The notes beneath the pieces are model-generated. The model saw nothing but the letters and a program-made list of their open reading frames with translations. It searched no databases and was not told the origin of the DNA. Below, in pieces: positions 23,314 to 35,289 of a stretch of 64,000 bases of DNA. Every line of letters begins with the position of its first letter. The stretch's first letter is position 1. The stretch covers positions 9,736,501-9,800,500 of the forward strand of contig OX485808.1 of assembly GCA_950295325.1 (NCBI GenBank), written 5' to 3'. A program made the position numbers and the translations under genes. Source of the stretch: Polytrichum commune. Lineage: Eukaryota > Streptophyta > Polytrichopsida > Polytrichales > Polytrichaceae.

Positions 23314-24752
23314 TATGGAAGTTGTACATCTTTCTGAAGATCAATTGGAGTTGCAATTGCATACGTTTTTTAAGAAAGAAATTGTCAACACATCTTCCCG
23401 TCTTGAACGGTTGAGGTATCAACCAAGGGCAAAATCAAAACTCAACATTCCTCTATGTCGAATGATTGCATTGCTTGTTGTTAGGCATTTTTTGAAAAAT
23501 GACGTTATGAACCTGGCTGCACATTTTGTTACTTGTGGTTATATGGAGGGCAATGGGGTTTTTTACGTGGCTTTGGAAAACAATGAGGGGAAAACAATAG
23601 ATGGTACTGATAACATCATTGAATCATGAAGTGAGAATTGGGTGCGGGCAAATAATGCCTTTGAAAAAATATTGCAAACTGACGAGGATCTCAAAGTTTT
23701 CTCTGGCAAAATATTCATGGTGTGGGACGGAAACCACCGTTTACAAGCATGGTTGCCCATTATTAATCGAGATCATACACATGATCCTGATTGGCATTAT
23801 GTTGTTGAAAGTATTATTTTGGACGTCAAAGGAGATATTGCAACCATGTTGGCGGCTTTACATGAAGTTAATTGGTAATTCCTTCATTCTTCTCTTTTAA
23901 TTTGTTCTTTTCATTTAGGTTTCTTTAGAAGGTTATTTTTTTGTATATTTCTTTTTCTTGGCTTATCATTGGTTGTTTTATTTTTTCAGGAGGAACCAAA
24001 ATCCCATATTTCTACAAATCTTATACATAAGTTTTTCCGCATTCAAAGCATTGCTAGGCAACCACTTTCATATTTTGAAAAACTTGTCTCCAAAGAAGAT
24101 CTTACTGTTGCTGATGCCAAACAAAAATCCAAACATAGGACTTGGTTCACTTTGACTATTGAGGCTCTTAATGGAATTTTATACCAGGTTATTTTTCCTA
24201 AAATATTAATTTTTCATGCATTTTTTTTGTACATTTGCTTTGTTTTCTTTTTATTTGGATTTCTATGACTATATGTTTTATTGCAACTTATTTTTATTAT
24301 GTGTGATTTATGATACACTCATATTTTTTTCCTTGGTGTAGTAAGAGTTGGGAGATACTGCTGCTACTGCTCAGAGGAAATTTTATGAGAAATACCCTGA
24401 TCCTGCACATTGGACTTCAAGTGCAGTTGATGAATTTATTTCGAAAGCTGTTCAGAGGGTGAGATTGACTTCCCATTAGGAACTGAAGAAATAACTTCCC
24501 ATTGGAGATCCTAGATATTCTCCCATGTTCTTGGAGCAGATGAAGTCTCATTATGAAATTCACGATGAGAATCCTGAGATGACTCAAGAAAGACTTTGGA
24601 TGTTAGCAACTTCGGCAATGGACACATCTATGAAAATTAAGTGGCTTGAGAGGGGGAACAGTTCACCTGCTCTTCGTGATGCTTTCAAGTTTTTGAAACC
24701 AAAATTCAATGATATAGAGTTTCCTAAGTGGCTTCATAAAGCTACTTGGTGG

Positions 24753-25657
24753 CAAGGTTGTCTATTGTGTCGTAACGGAGGGTAATCCCGACATAATGTC
24801 GTGCCGTCACGACATTATGACGGATGATATTTTTATCCTGCCGGACTTGAATTTTACCGAATTTTTTGTATATTTACATTACCCCATTGCGGACACGTAG
24901 GAGTTACGATGTCCACGTGTGATGACATGTCAGCAAAGTAGAGGTAAAGTGGGGAATAAAATTACTAGCGCCCGTCCGCCCTCCAGTCCGCCCCCGTTCC
25001 CCGTACCCTATCCCCGCTCCCTTAGCCCATTAACATGTTCCCTAACCCGTTCCCTACGTTCCCTCCCGTCCGACCCCCCGTCCTCCCTCCTGTTCCCCTC
25101 CCCTGTTCCCATCCATCCCGTCCTATCCAAACCTCCTAAACCCGCTCCCATCCCCCGCTCCCCACGTTCCCCACGTTCCCCCCTGTCTGCCCCCCCCCCC
25201 CCGTTCCCACTTACCTTCCCGTCCTCCCCCCGTCCGACCCTTCCCCCCCCCGTCCGACCCATCCCCCCCCCCCGTCCGACCCTTCCCCCCGCCAGACCCT
25301 CACCCCCATCCGACCCCATGTTCCCCCGCGTTCCCACACGTCCGCCCGCGCTCCCCACCCGTTCCCCCCGTCCGACCTACACCCTCCTTAGTAATATTTT
25401 ATTACTTTGATTTTAACAAAATGGTAAACACAATGGCAAAATGGTTTACATGCCAAGGGAAATATGCACATCCACGTCGGTATTTTTTGCCACATAGGAC
25501 GCCACCTTGGCAAGAAGATAAGTATTTTACCCACCCTACTAGGTTGACCCTAGTTTGACCCTACGAGGAGCCTATTGTGTCGTGACGGAGGGGTCCGACC
25601 CGACACGACGCGTCATGACGGCACGACCCCGTCATGACGTCGCGATAGACAACCCTG
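24753..25657. mobile_element. non-autonomous hAT-type element inserted in an exon
   Basis: Terminal inverted repeats CAAGGTTGTCTAT and CAGGGTTGTCTAT are flanked by a perfect 8-bp duplication CTTGGTGG (24745-24752 and 25658-25665). This is the hAT signature. Removing it restores the reading frame of block 3 of the fossil gene up to a GT donor at 25672. No transposase is present. The interior is a C-rich imperfect repeat. Confidence 0.85.
24970..25375. repeat. C-rich low-complexity tract
   Basis: Imperfect repeats of CCGTCCGACCC and CCGTTCCC type with C runs up to about 12, inside the hAT-type element. The 163-codon proline-rich ORF across it is a composition artefact. Confidence 0.85.
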
Positions 25658-28007
25658 CTTGGTGGGCTCAGGTGATAATTTTTTTTTCTATTATTTTTTG
25701 TTCATTAAAAATTTGTCTATATTTTTATTTTTTTAATATTTTTTCAATCATTGAATTTGATTATGTGGAGGCAATGCGCATATCATTGTGGGATACTGCA
25801 TTTTTTCGTGAATTCGGTGTAGACAAGGGAGTTCACAAAACTATAACATTGACAAGCAATTCAATTTTAATCCGGCCATGCGAAGGGTGTTTCATAGGCA
25901 TTTCAAATATGTCTTATTTCTTGCTAAAGTCATTTCCAAATCTCCCACTTTTTTTGCTAACTATTTGGATATCGAAAGTAAAGAATGCATGTTCATAGAA
26001 GGGATCATAAAATCTTGGGATCCTATGCATTTTGAAAAATGTGGGTGGTATTTGGATTGTCCTCTTAAAACACCTCCTACTTTTGATATTGCCCTTCGAA
26101 ATTCCATTCAACCCGCCCTCAAGGGTGCAACTAAAATTGCTCTCTCCAAAATGGATGAGGATGTAGCCAACATGCCAAAAAAAAGAAAGTCTAAGCCTAA
26201 AAAACCAATCCTTCTAATTCATGATAGCGATGACGATGCTCCAATTTAAAGCAGTCTCAACAACCTTGTAGTTATCGAACCTTCTTCTTCAAATCTAGAG
26301 GCAATGTTTCATACTTCAAAGCGCCAAAAAACAACCCTTTCTTCTACCTTCGATATGCCTCCCAAGCTTAGAGGTATGATGGATATCTTGCCTTCTATAC
26401 TTGCAAATCATACATCTTTAGATTTAATCTTGAATGATTCTTTTGTGAGGATTATCGAGGATAAGAAGCAAACAAGTATATTTCGTGCACCATATGACGA
26501 CATTGTGGCTATTCTATCAAAGGTGACTTCATTTTATTTTACATTTTTTAATTTATTTCATGTTTTATAAAATTTCACTCATATTTCATCACGTTATTTC
26601 ATTCTTTGCTTTGAATTGTCATCTTCATTCATGAATTGTAATATTTTTATTTTATGTTTGTATGTTGGTAAAGGTAGACAATTTTTTTTCGATGGCCAAT
26701 TGCAAAAGAAACTTGTTGTGGACCTCATTATTGCGGATTACCTAGATGGTCTTCGGGTTCCAGGTGTCTCGGATCTGCCATCTTAAATTTCCCTTTGGAA
26801 TGCCAACATTCCAACTTTTCTCAACATATTGATGGCGTTTGCTCTTACCTATCTTCATGATGATGGAGCATTTCTTTTGTTTTATCCTGATAGTTCTGCG
26901 GTGAAGAGAGAAGTGGCAGGATTCTTCAAGAACTATAAGTTTAAGATCAAGGATGAGTGGACTATCATTAATTGCTTACACTTGGTAAATCCCATGAATC
27001 CGTCCAAAAATGTAAGTAGCAATTATAGCATTTCATTTGGATTGGTTCATATTTGAATTTGTTTTTATACGGTGTATATTTTTAATTTTTAATTTTATTT
27101 TGACTTTCAGACTTTGAAGTTCAAGGCTTTGTTATTGGTTTGATCATTTTCATTTCCCATTGCGAGGCAACCTCAAGAACTTCTGATCATCATGCATCCT
27201 TCAATTCTAGAGGTCGATTTAGCCACAGATGACGTTCTCTTCAACTCTATTACTACGGAAACTCAATTATGTAGACAAAGAGATGGCAAGCCATAGAGGG
27301 GTGTAAAGGAGAAGTCAAAAGTTTTAATGAAGTTATTTGTTCATGGTTTGAATCCTGTAGGCAGTATTGTGGCAGATATGACAGCTTCTACAAGTATTGT
27401 ATTTTACATTATCCAATTATTAGTTTACATGTTTTTTAATTCATACTTCAATGTTCGTATTTTCCTAATTAATATTGTGCTTCATCCAGGTTTTTCTATT
27501 AGAGCGGCTCATTCATCCAATCGTCATATTCTAGCATTAGAAAGTGATGCCGAACTCTTTGATAAGGTACTAAAGCCTCTTCAAACACCTACAACTGATA
27601 CCTCATGCGATGGTATGAACTTTGATGATGATACTCCAATAGAAGACGCCGCACTACTTAACTTATGTGAGTAAGTTTTTTCTTTGTTTTTTTTTCAACA
27701 ACTTCAATTGCAAATTCTAGATTTTTTATTTTAATTTGTTGTTACATATTCTAATACATGGTTTGTTGTTTGCAGTTGGATGAATCCATCGCCGATACAA
27801 ACCTCGTCATTTTATCGGCACCGTGGATTATTGAGAAACCCCTCTCTTACTCCTCATAGCCTCCCTGTGTATGCTGAGGCTTTAGCTGAAGCTTATGCTA
27901 ATGCTTCATCTATTTCATCTTCAATTTCACATTCACCACGAAGATATTATGATACTAGAGTATGTGCTTATTTTGAACTCAGTGCATTTGAGTTTGGCGA
28001 TATTTAA

Positions 28008-29026
28008 GTTTGTATTCATAGTTTGATTTTTAATTTTTGATATTTGGTTTCCAAGAACTTCAACAATTTAAATCTACTACCCGATTTATAACTACAATCC
28101 ACTTTTGTTGTTCTTTATGTTTTGGATTTCGTAAATGTCACCCTTATGATGGTGTTATGATGTATTCAAATTTTACATTGATGTGTATTATAGTGAGACA
28201 TTCTAATATGTTACACTTGTTTTCAACATGAGTTTGCTTACACATTGTCTCCAATTACATTATTATTATCTCAACAGTTGAATGTATATTAGTTCATTTT
28301 TAGTACAAAATTGTTTTAGCAACATTCTCATTTGTTGTTCATTTGGACTATAGACCCTTACATGTAATTCCACAGTCATAGGCCCCCAACGAATTTACAA
28401 AGCAAAACCGGGAAAAAATTGAAGGCTCACATGTTCACGCTCGCATGCTCACATACTAGCAACCCTGAGTCGTGTACATATTGGTATTTTTCATTGCTCA
28501 CTACTTGCAATCTAGCATTCATATTGTTTGTCCTCCCCAATCTTCTTATTATTGAATCCTAAAAAAATATTTCTTTAGGCCACGGTTATAGGATACTAGG
28601 GGGTCCTATTACCATATATTTTGTTTTCTTCACCACTCACAAATTACCGCTCATTGCTCACCGCTCACTGCTCACCGCTCACAAGATAGCACTCCCCAGT
28701 TTTAATATACAGATGATTGTGGGTGAAGGTTAAGCAGACCAAGGAAATTCATAAAAATTCAAATCAAGTGTGTTATACAAACTAAAAGCTCTTCTGGGAC
28801 CTTCTTCTTCGTCCTCTTCATTATGTTCCTCTTTATCTACAATCATTATTGAAGATATTTGGGCTCAACCGTGGGAGTTATTTTCACAATTTCATGACAT
28901 GTTCAAGGAGGAGGGCCTATAGGCCTTTCCCAAAATGCCGCCCTATGAGGCGGCCACGTCGCCCCAGAGGGTTAGGGTTAGCCTCCTCCTCGACGAAGTT
29001 TTCGAGGAGAGGAAGTTTTCTTGCTG
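28008..29026. other. intergenic
   Basis: No gene recognised. It contains a short CTCACCGCTCACTG-type repeat (about 28640-28682) and, at 28990-29020, a 31-bp segment that recurs exactly at 32477-32507. Confidence 0.4.
28990..29020 (+). repeat. 31-bp direct repeat, left copy
   Basis: Identical to 32477-32507. The two copies flank the phosphatase-like gene. They may mark a duplication or the ends of a captured segment. Confidence 0.75.
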
Positions 29027-32000
29027 ATGTGGCAGACCTCCATCGAGGAGGATGAGCTATCACCACACCGTGGTGGCCGCTCCATCGCCGAATTCAAGCT
29101 TCTTCGCCAGCTGACCGTGCAGATTCAAACTCATTGTACTTACGATTCGATTTCCACAGCCGCATTTCACGTACTGTAAGTGCTCCTTTTCAGAAATTTA
29201 TTTTGGAATATACTGAATTCGGTTGGAAAGGAATCCAATCCTGACGGATTGTTGTGTCATTCTGAATTCAAAAGCTTGATACCCGGGTTCTCATGAGTAT
29301 GCAGATATGAAAGATTGAGTTTTTCTGTAGAATCCTAGTATGGCTGTGATCTGTTTCACGCTATATTTGATACATTTAAGTGTTTTGACGGAGGATTTTT
29401 GCTTGTTTCGAATGTCAGCGTCCCTCTCTGCAATTGAAAACGTAAGAATGTCCTGCTACGGCAACCAAAATGCAACAGATGAAGTCAGTGTTCAGATTTG
29501 CATATCAGTAATTCTTGAAGAATATGAAAGCGGTCGATCTATTTAAGGAGTTTGCAGATTCAAGATTCAAGTTCTAGCGTCAAATTTGCAGAGGATCGTA
29601 TCTGGGACACCATGAACTTATCTTACAGTTCACCAATTAGAGCTCCTATCAACAATCCATGTGGAGGCCACAGCATAAGCTCCAGGTGCAGCACTATAGC
29701 GACTGCAAGAAAGATGTGTCATGAAGAATGCTATGGAATCCTTCACAGTGGAGCGAATTCTTGGAATTGGAAAAATCGAACAGAGAATTTGCGGTTAATA
29801 CAAACGTGCTGCTTCTTGAAGAAGAATGGCAGCCACAACGTGAGACTGTACAGATGCACGAATGCACCAGGATTTGATTACCGTGCTGCACTAGTGCTCT
29901 CCAAAGAATCATCCGTCGGAGTATCAAGAAACTGCATAAGGTCTCCGGCTCATGAAAATGAACCCTTGCGAGGCTGTTGTTCTCGGCTATGGCTGCGACA
30001 ATCAAGAACCTTAAAGTTAAGATGTGATACTACGGCAAGTACATTAACCAGCGGTGTTAATCCTTCCCCTGCGGAAAGAAGTTTCCATAGCGAAACTGTG
30101 TGTGATGCAGGAACCTCAGATATGGAGGTGCGGTCCGACTCTGACTCAAGTGATTCAGCTAAGGTGTCTCTTCTAAAGTGACGCTCTTCAGAAACTTCAT
30201 CACTGAAATTCCATGTACCAGTGCAATGAGAGTTGAAGCTTTCAAGCAATTGAGAATATTTGCAGATGTAAAGATAGCATTCAGCAGGCACTATCGCTTC
30301 TCAAAGGAATTTCGAAGACTTTATGCTTTTAATTTCTTGCTGTCTGGAAATTCACGCCACAGCAGGGCTTTGGTGAATACAGGAGGAGGTTGAATGGGAG
30401 AAAAGTAGTGTGAGCACTGCAAGCGGTGCCTTAGCTGAATGGCGGTCAGCTCGAACTCGCAGCGGGCAAGCCATTGTCGACTGGGGAAGATATCATCTCC
30501 AGGCAAGTTGCAACTCAGTGTCGTGCTTACATCTCATGTCTCGCAGACCTAGGCTTGTCTAGAAAAATTTCAATTGTCGAGCTGTCAATGACTGAGCTTC
30601 CAGAACAAACTACTATGAGTGGACGCTCAGGAGAATTTAGAAAGTAAGTATCTGAAAGCATGAAGGCTTCATGATTCCATAGAGACGCAATGGTTCATTA
30701 ATTGGCAGAATATGCCATGTGCAGACTTGTTGTCCACTTTCCCCTAGTGGTTGCTGCAAATCTTGCCGTCAATGGCAGGTAAATGAAGATTTTGTAAAAA
30801 GATGTTACACTTTTGTTGAGCACCCTCAAAGATGTGGTGCTGAGATCTTATAGTACTGTTCAGGACATCCCGATGATATCTTGTATGATATAGAATTCAT
30901 TTGACTTATCTAGGTTCTCGTTTCAGATTGAAGGCGTGTGATTTCTTTGTTTCAAATCTGGAAGAACAGGTGATGTTTGTAGACAGATCACATAGGGTGC
31001 GGTCTCGAGTCGCAGAAGGACTCTTTGAACGAATAGCTGCCTGGAGTGGATATGGCCTCATTCTCTATGGTGTATGTCTCATTCTGCCCTTCTCATTCTA
31101 TTTAGTTTCCTTGCTGTCTTTGTTAGTCATTTTAGCATCATCGTTTCCAGTTACCTGTGGATGTCTTTGAAGTTGAACACTTAAAAACACACTCTCATAT
31201 GAGGCACAATTTTTAGAATTTGTGCAGTTTGTGTTGAATGTATCTGTACTTTCCAACTTCACTTGCAGAGCATTTACAATAAGTCTATACCTTCGTAACT
31301 GTAGCTTATGTGTAGATAAATTGGTAGCCTATTTTAAAGTGCTTGAAGGTCATATTGTGTGTGCACATGGAAGTGGGCCATCATGAATTGCCATCAGTAG
31401 CTGATGATAGATGGCTTTTACAAGGATTTTATCCAAGGTTGCACAGACCAGTTTGCCTCTTAGAGAAAAGAAGGACGGCCTCTTATAAGCTTTTTGATAA
31501 GTTATGCAAAGATAAACCTATTGTACTCTGTTATTTTTGCAAATCGTTTCCACATGTTGCTGGAAACTTGTACCACTACACTTAACCTGCGCATTCAACC
31601 TGACAAATTATTTTTGGATGCACAGGTAGAGCGACCTGTGCACCGCAACAATTTTTCTATGAGTTTATACTAGTATGGTTTATAGTGGACATGTACAACT
31701 TGCTTGCAGCACTCATGTGGGTTAAGTGCAAAAGCGGGTGAACGCCCATCTTTGGGGTATCAGGGTGAAGCACACCGACTTGGTATTGCTCGCCATGTTT
31801 TTAAAGCTCCAGCAACGACACTAGATCGCAGGTTCAACTCGATTCTTTGAGACTTAGCAACCACTCGGAAGAATTTTTGTTGATAATTTCTTGATTGCCT
31901 TACCAACATTGTGCTCTGACTACCCTAGATTTTCTTTGGTTAATTGCCATGTTTGTTAGATAAGTCCACGATATAGAGCTCAGTAGATTGTCAGGCTTCT

Positions 32001-32697
32001 GTATAGAGCACTATCAAACACTATATAGAGCTTCTACAATGTACTGAGCTCTACATTCTGGATTTGAGCACATATATTTCACCTTATAGGATGTGCCCTC
32101 TCGTAGTTGTCTAGGATTGGACTAAAAGAAACAGTGTGCTGAGATATTATTTCGTTCATGTATGCAGTGACTTGGACAGCTATGACTTGATAGTGGCAAT
32201 GGACATTGAAGTCAGAGATGAAGTTTTGCTTGTCGCAGGTTGTAAGTCCTCAGTTGACACGTCCGAGTACAGTAACAAGGTGCTACTTCTGACTATTTGA
32301 AATCACCCGCGTATCCTTCATGTTAATTGTTGCTTGCATGTTGTCAAGGCCCCTGGGCAATAGTCATCAATCTTGCTTGAAACATGCTCAATATGTAGAG
32401 TGTTGACTCCTTTATGGAGTAGCAGTCTTAAGGAATGAGATATTATAGATCATATTGCTTATCATACAGTACCCTGTCGACGAAGTTTTCGAGGAGAGGA
32501 AGTTTTCGAGGAGAGTTTCGGCAATGGGAGTTGCAACGATGGATGCCATAGCCTCCGCCACGAGAGACGGACGCCTTCTTCTTTTCTGGTGTTGTCCGGA
32601 CGGTTTTCCAATCCCTCTATCGTCGGAAAACGATATCTATCGTCACATGGAAAACGATGATGTACAAGTTTCAAGACAACGTGGTCGTAGACAGTAG
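29027..32697 (+). CDS. low-molecular-weight phosphatase-like protein, catalytic cysteine absent
   Basis: Best-supported exons: 30927-31071 ('VMFVDRSHRVRSRVAEGLF'), 31710-31831 ('HSCGLSAKAGERPSLGYQG' through 'TLDRR'), 32168-32279 ('SDLDSYDLIVAMDIEVRD') and a terminal exon 32471-32697. Phases agree at the last three junctions. The blocks follow the order of LMW protein-tyrosine phosphatases: P-loop/AEG, SAG, then DLI-AMD. In the P-loop the nucleophilic Cys of the usual FVCxGNxCRSP is Asp, and GNxCRSP reads SHRVRSR, so catalysis is unlikely. Possible upstream exons are 29027-29176 (ATG, donor GTAAGT), 29558-30163 (Ser/Cys-rich, 202 codons) and a block at 30391-30500. Their joining is unresolved, so the N-terminus and overall integrity are uncertain. 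Plants have such pseudophosphatase-like proteins from memory; function unknown. Confidence 0.5.
32477..32507 (+). repeat. 31-bp direct repeat, right copy
   Basis: Identical to 28990-29020. Here it lies in the predicted last exon of the phosphatase-like gene. Confidence 0.75.
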
Positions 32698-32868
32698 TAT
32701 AATCATGTGTTTAAATTGCACGTTGAATACTGCCAGGACTAATTAGAAGTCAGGATTTTCATGTGCGTGGATCGAGGTCAGCTCTCTCAGGATCGATCAG
32801 GACCAGTTTCCTCAGATTCGGCAAGCGAGAGAGAGAGTTTGCCGAGAGGTGAAGTGGAGACGGTGAAG

Positions 32869-33063
32869 ATGGGGAGTTTCTTCAGACCAGCAGCAGTTGT
32901 TTTTAACATACTCTTGGTTTGCGTGCTTTTTTTTTTTTTTTTGTATTGCTCCCACGTTGTTGCTGTGGAATCGGAGGGGAGTGCTTCGGAGGCAACAGTT
33001 ATAGGCTTGAGATTCAGGACGAGTCGGCGGACGTCGATCCAGTCAGCGGCGGATATTCACATT
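32869..33063 (+). CDS. possible first exon of a small secreted or membrane protein
   Basis: The ATG at 32869 is followed by a short charged/aromatic start, a long hydrophobic stretch with a Phe run (residues about 8-30) and an acidic/Ser-rich part, the layout of a signal peptide or membrane anchor. The exon ends CACATT followed by GTGAGT (donor at 33064). In-frame codons continue upstream to 32761. No second exon was found: the following sequence is a tandem duplication and then a helicase fossil, so the gene may be truncated. I do not recognise a family. The poly-T run encoding the Phe stretch makes the call fragile. Confidence 0.3.
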
Positions 33064-33204
33064 GTGAGTGGACTTTATAAGTTCGAACGGAGCTTTTGTG
33101 ATTGATTCAAGTTGTTTGCTTCCCAAGTGTAGGTTCTGTACAAATTGTAAATGAGTTAGGCGTGGGTTTAAAGTTTGCAACTTTGTTAGGTTCGCACAGG
33201 GACT

Positions 33205-33940
33205 TTGTACAAATTCCTACAATATTTGGAGCACTTGGAATAAGTCAGGGGTAGGTTTGTTCGAGTGCTGAAATTTTGTTTGGTTTGCCCCGAGGGAAAT
33301 GAAGGGAAGGGAAGGAAAGGGAAGGAAGTGAGATTTTTTTCCAGGATTTTTGGTGGCACAGATTCCCCTAATGTGCATTAGCATTTGTTGGTTTAAGGAG
33401 GTAGAGAGTTATGTGACAACTTGTCTTTGAAGGAACTAGTTTTGCTGGTTTCGTGTATCCTGTCATTGGCGGATAACATCGACATTGTTGTGGAGTGCAA
33501 TCTCATCTCATTGGATCTTCTGTTTATGGATTTCTGTCCAAGGAGGGATAATATAGGTTCTGTACAAATTCCTACTGCAATATATCGACGACTTGGAATA
33601 AGTTAGGGGCGGATTTGTTCAAGTACTGCAACTATGTTTGGTTTGCTTCGAGGGAATCAAAGGGAAGGAAGAAAGTGAAGGATTTCTTCAGGATGTCAGG
33701 TGGCACAGATTCCTTTATTGTGAATTCGCATGTGTTGTTGTAAGGAGGAGGATGTAGGAAATTATGTGACACCTTGTCCTCGAAGGAACCACTAGTCCAA
33801 ATCCTCCGCTTAGCTAGTGGTATTGGTTTCGTGTATCTAATCACTCGCGGATAATCTCGGCATTGTTGTTGGGTGGAAATCTCATTGGAGCTCCTTTTAA
33901 TGAGTATTTCCACACAAGGAGGGTTATACTATCTTTAAAG
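33205..33940 (+). repeat. diverged tandem duplication, about 345-bp unit
   Basis: Two units (about 33205-33552 and 33553-33937) share GTACAAATTCCTAC, CTTGGAATAAGT, GAGGGAA(A/T)...AAGGGAAGG, GGTGGCACAGATTCC and GGTTTCGTGTATC. A third partial unit (about 33938-34050) stops where the helicase fossil begins. Confidence 0.7.
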
Positions 33941-34049
33941 GTTCCTGCAACTGCCACCATCTTGAATTCAACAGGTTTGCAGTTAAAACCTCCACATTTT
34001 ACATTTGGAATAGGTTAGGCAATTCTTGCTTCTGTTTGCCTCCGAGACA

Positions 34050-35289
34050 CATGGACTACACATCCTCACAGGTACTCCAGGAAGCGGAAAAACGTTTTTT
34101 GTAAAATATATCACCCAATACTTTCAAAAGCACAATAAAAAAGGCATTCTCTCCGCAACCACAGGAGCAGCAGCGCTCAGGCTTTCCAAATACGCATCTA
34201 CAGTCCACACCGTATTTCGTATACCAACACATGGCTATTTATCTGTGCTACCTGAACCAAACCCCGTCTTGACTAAATTAAAGAACGCAGACATCATAAT
34301 CATTGATGAAATGTCAATGATGACTAGCAACATGTTGTGTGCAGTGGAACAATGCCTCAGACAAAGCACCCTCACTACATGCACATTTTCATTCCAAAAC
34401 AAACTTGTCATATTAGTAGGAGACCTCGCCCAACTGCCCGCAATATGCACACACACACACCAAAAGCACCAGACATCATTTGTAAAGCATGTCACATAAC
34501 CTCCGCTCCATGCTGGGCAATTGCAAAACAACAACGCTTCAAACATCTGTTAGACATTCATCTGACCCATTGTACCTCGAATTCCTAAACATAATACGAC
34601 ATCGACCACCTACAAAAACAGAGATTCAACACACACTCAACGCGTGCTTCATTCATAAAGACATGCTATCACACTATCTAGATGCAACTATGACAATTTT
34701 ATGTTCACACCGCAAAGATGTCACCATGTACAACGACATCATATTCAAAGCCATTTTTGCCCCGGCAGATAGAATTCCAGTGACCCTTGATACAAATGCA
34801 ACCGAAGCCCACAATGTATCAGCATGGTTAAATGACACACGATTTGACCAACTCCATCATGTGGTTGTGGGCGCGCTCGTTATGTTCACATCGAATGTCA
34901 ATATTGCAAAAGGAGTTGTTAACGATGCAACCGCAACGGTAACCTCGGTACATACAGACAACCACGGTGTTGTCACAACCATTGGTGTTCAAGTCATCGG
35001 AAACTTGACAAACATATTCTTAAAACGACACAATTTCCAACACAAATACACATATGAACAATATTATTACAAAGCATCATTCCCAATTGTTTTAGCATAT
35101 GCAATGACCGGCCACAAATCACAAGGTGCTACAATCTCAAACAACGTTATTCTTGATATTCGAAACGCATTCGCCCCTAGATTAACTTATGTCATGCTCT
35201 CTAGAACAACAAATAGGCAAAACCTAAAGATTTTAAGAAAGTTGCAACCTTCATATTTCATTCCATGCCCACTTCTTGATACAACATGA
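34050..35289 (+). pseudogene. PIF1-like helicase fragment, frameshifted
   Basis: Superfamily 1 helicase motifs appear in order: Walker A 'GTPGSGKT' (about 34075), 'SATTGAAALRL', Walker B 'IIIDEMSM' (about 34300), 'LVGDLAQLPAI' (about 34415), then 'HITSAPCW' in a second frame (about 34495) and from about 34540 a third frame through 'AYAMTGHKSQGATI' (about 35100) to 'YVMLSRTTN' (about 35190). Two frame changes near 34488 and 34535 break it. The N-terminus is missing; the fragment starts within a diverged repeat unit. PIF1-type helicases occur as cellular enzymes and as the helicase part of Helitrons. No Rep domain, CTRR end or hairpin was seen, so the origin is open. Confidence 0.8.

Larger units (their letters stand above)
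23314..28007 (+). pseudogene. fossil multi-exon gene: ParB-like plus permuted amino-methyltransferase-like domain
   Basis: Eight exon-like blocks with preserved GT-AG borders: about 23314-23874, 23990-24187, 24345-25671 (with insertion 24753-25657 and one extra TSD copy), about 25761-26522, about 26675-27011, 27111-27393, 27490-27670, 27776-28007. Block 1 contains 'MVWDGNHRLQAW', like the DGxHR box of ParB/Srx domains. Blocks 5-7 read 'VDLIIADYLDG', 'YLHDDGAFLLFYPD', 'GSIVADMTAST' and 'RAAHSSNRHILALESD', the order of a permuted N4/N6 amino-methyltransferase (motif IV before motif I), but with the (D/N/S)PP(Y/W) motif degenerate. In-frame stops lie at 23627, 24477, 24492, 26247, 26784, 27141 and 27294. 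Frame shifts occur at the block 1/2 junction and near 25870. Domain assignments rest on remembered motifs and could be wrong; the gene is clearly not functional. Confidence 0.5.

Noticed and set aside
25008..25410. Long proline-rich and glycine-rich ORFs on opposite strands
   Set aside because: They are products of a C-rich low-complexity tract inside a hAT-type element.
34050..35289. Complete Helitron
   Set aside because: No Rep domain, no 5' TC/3' CTRR ends with hairpin and no A/T insertion site could be identified.
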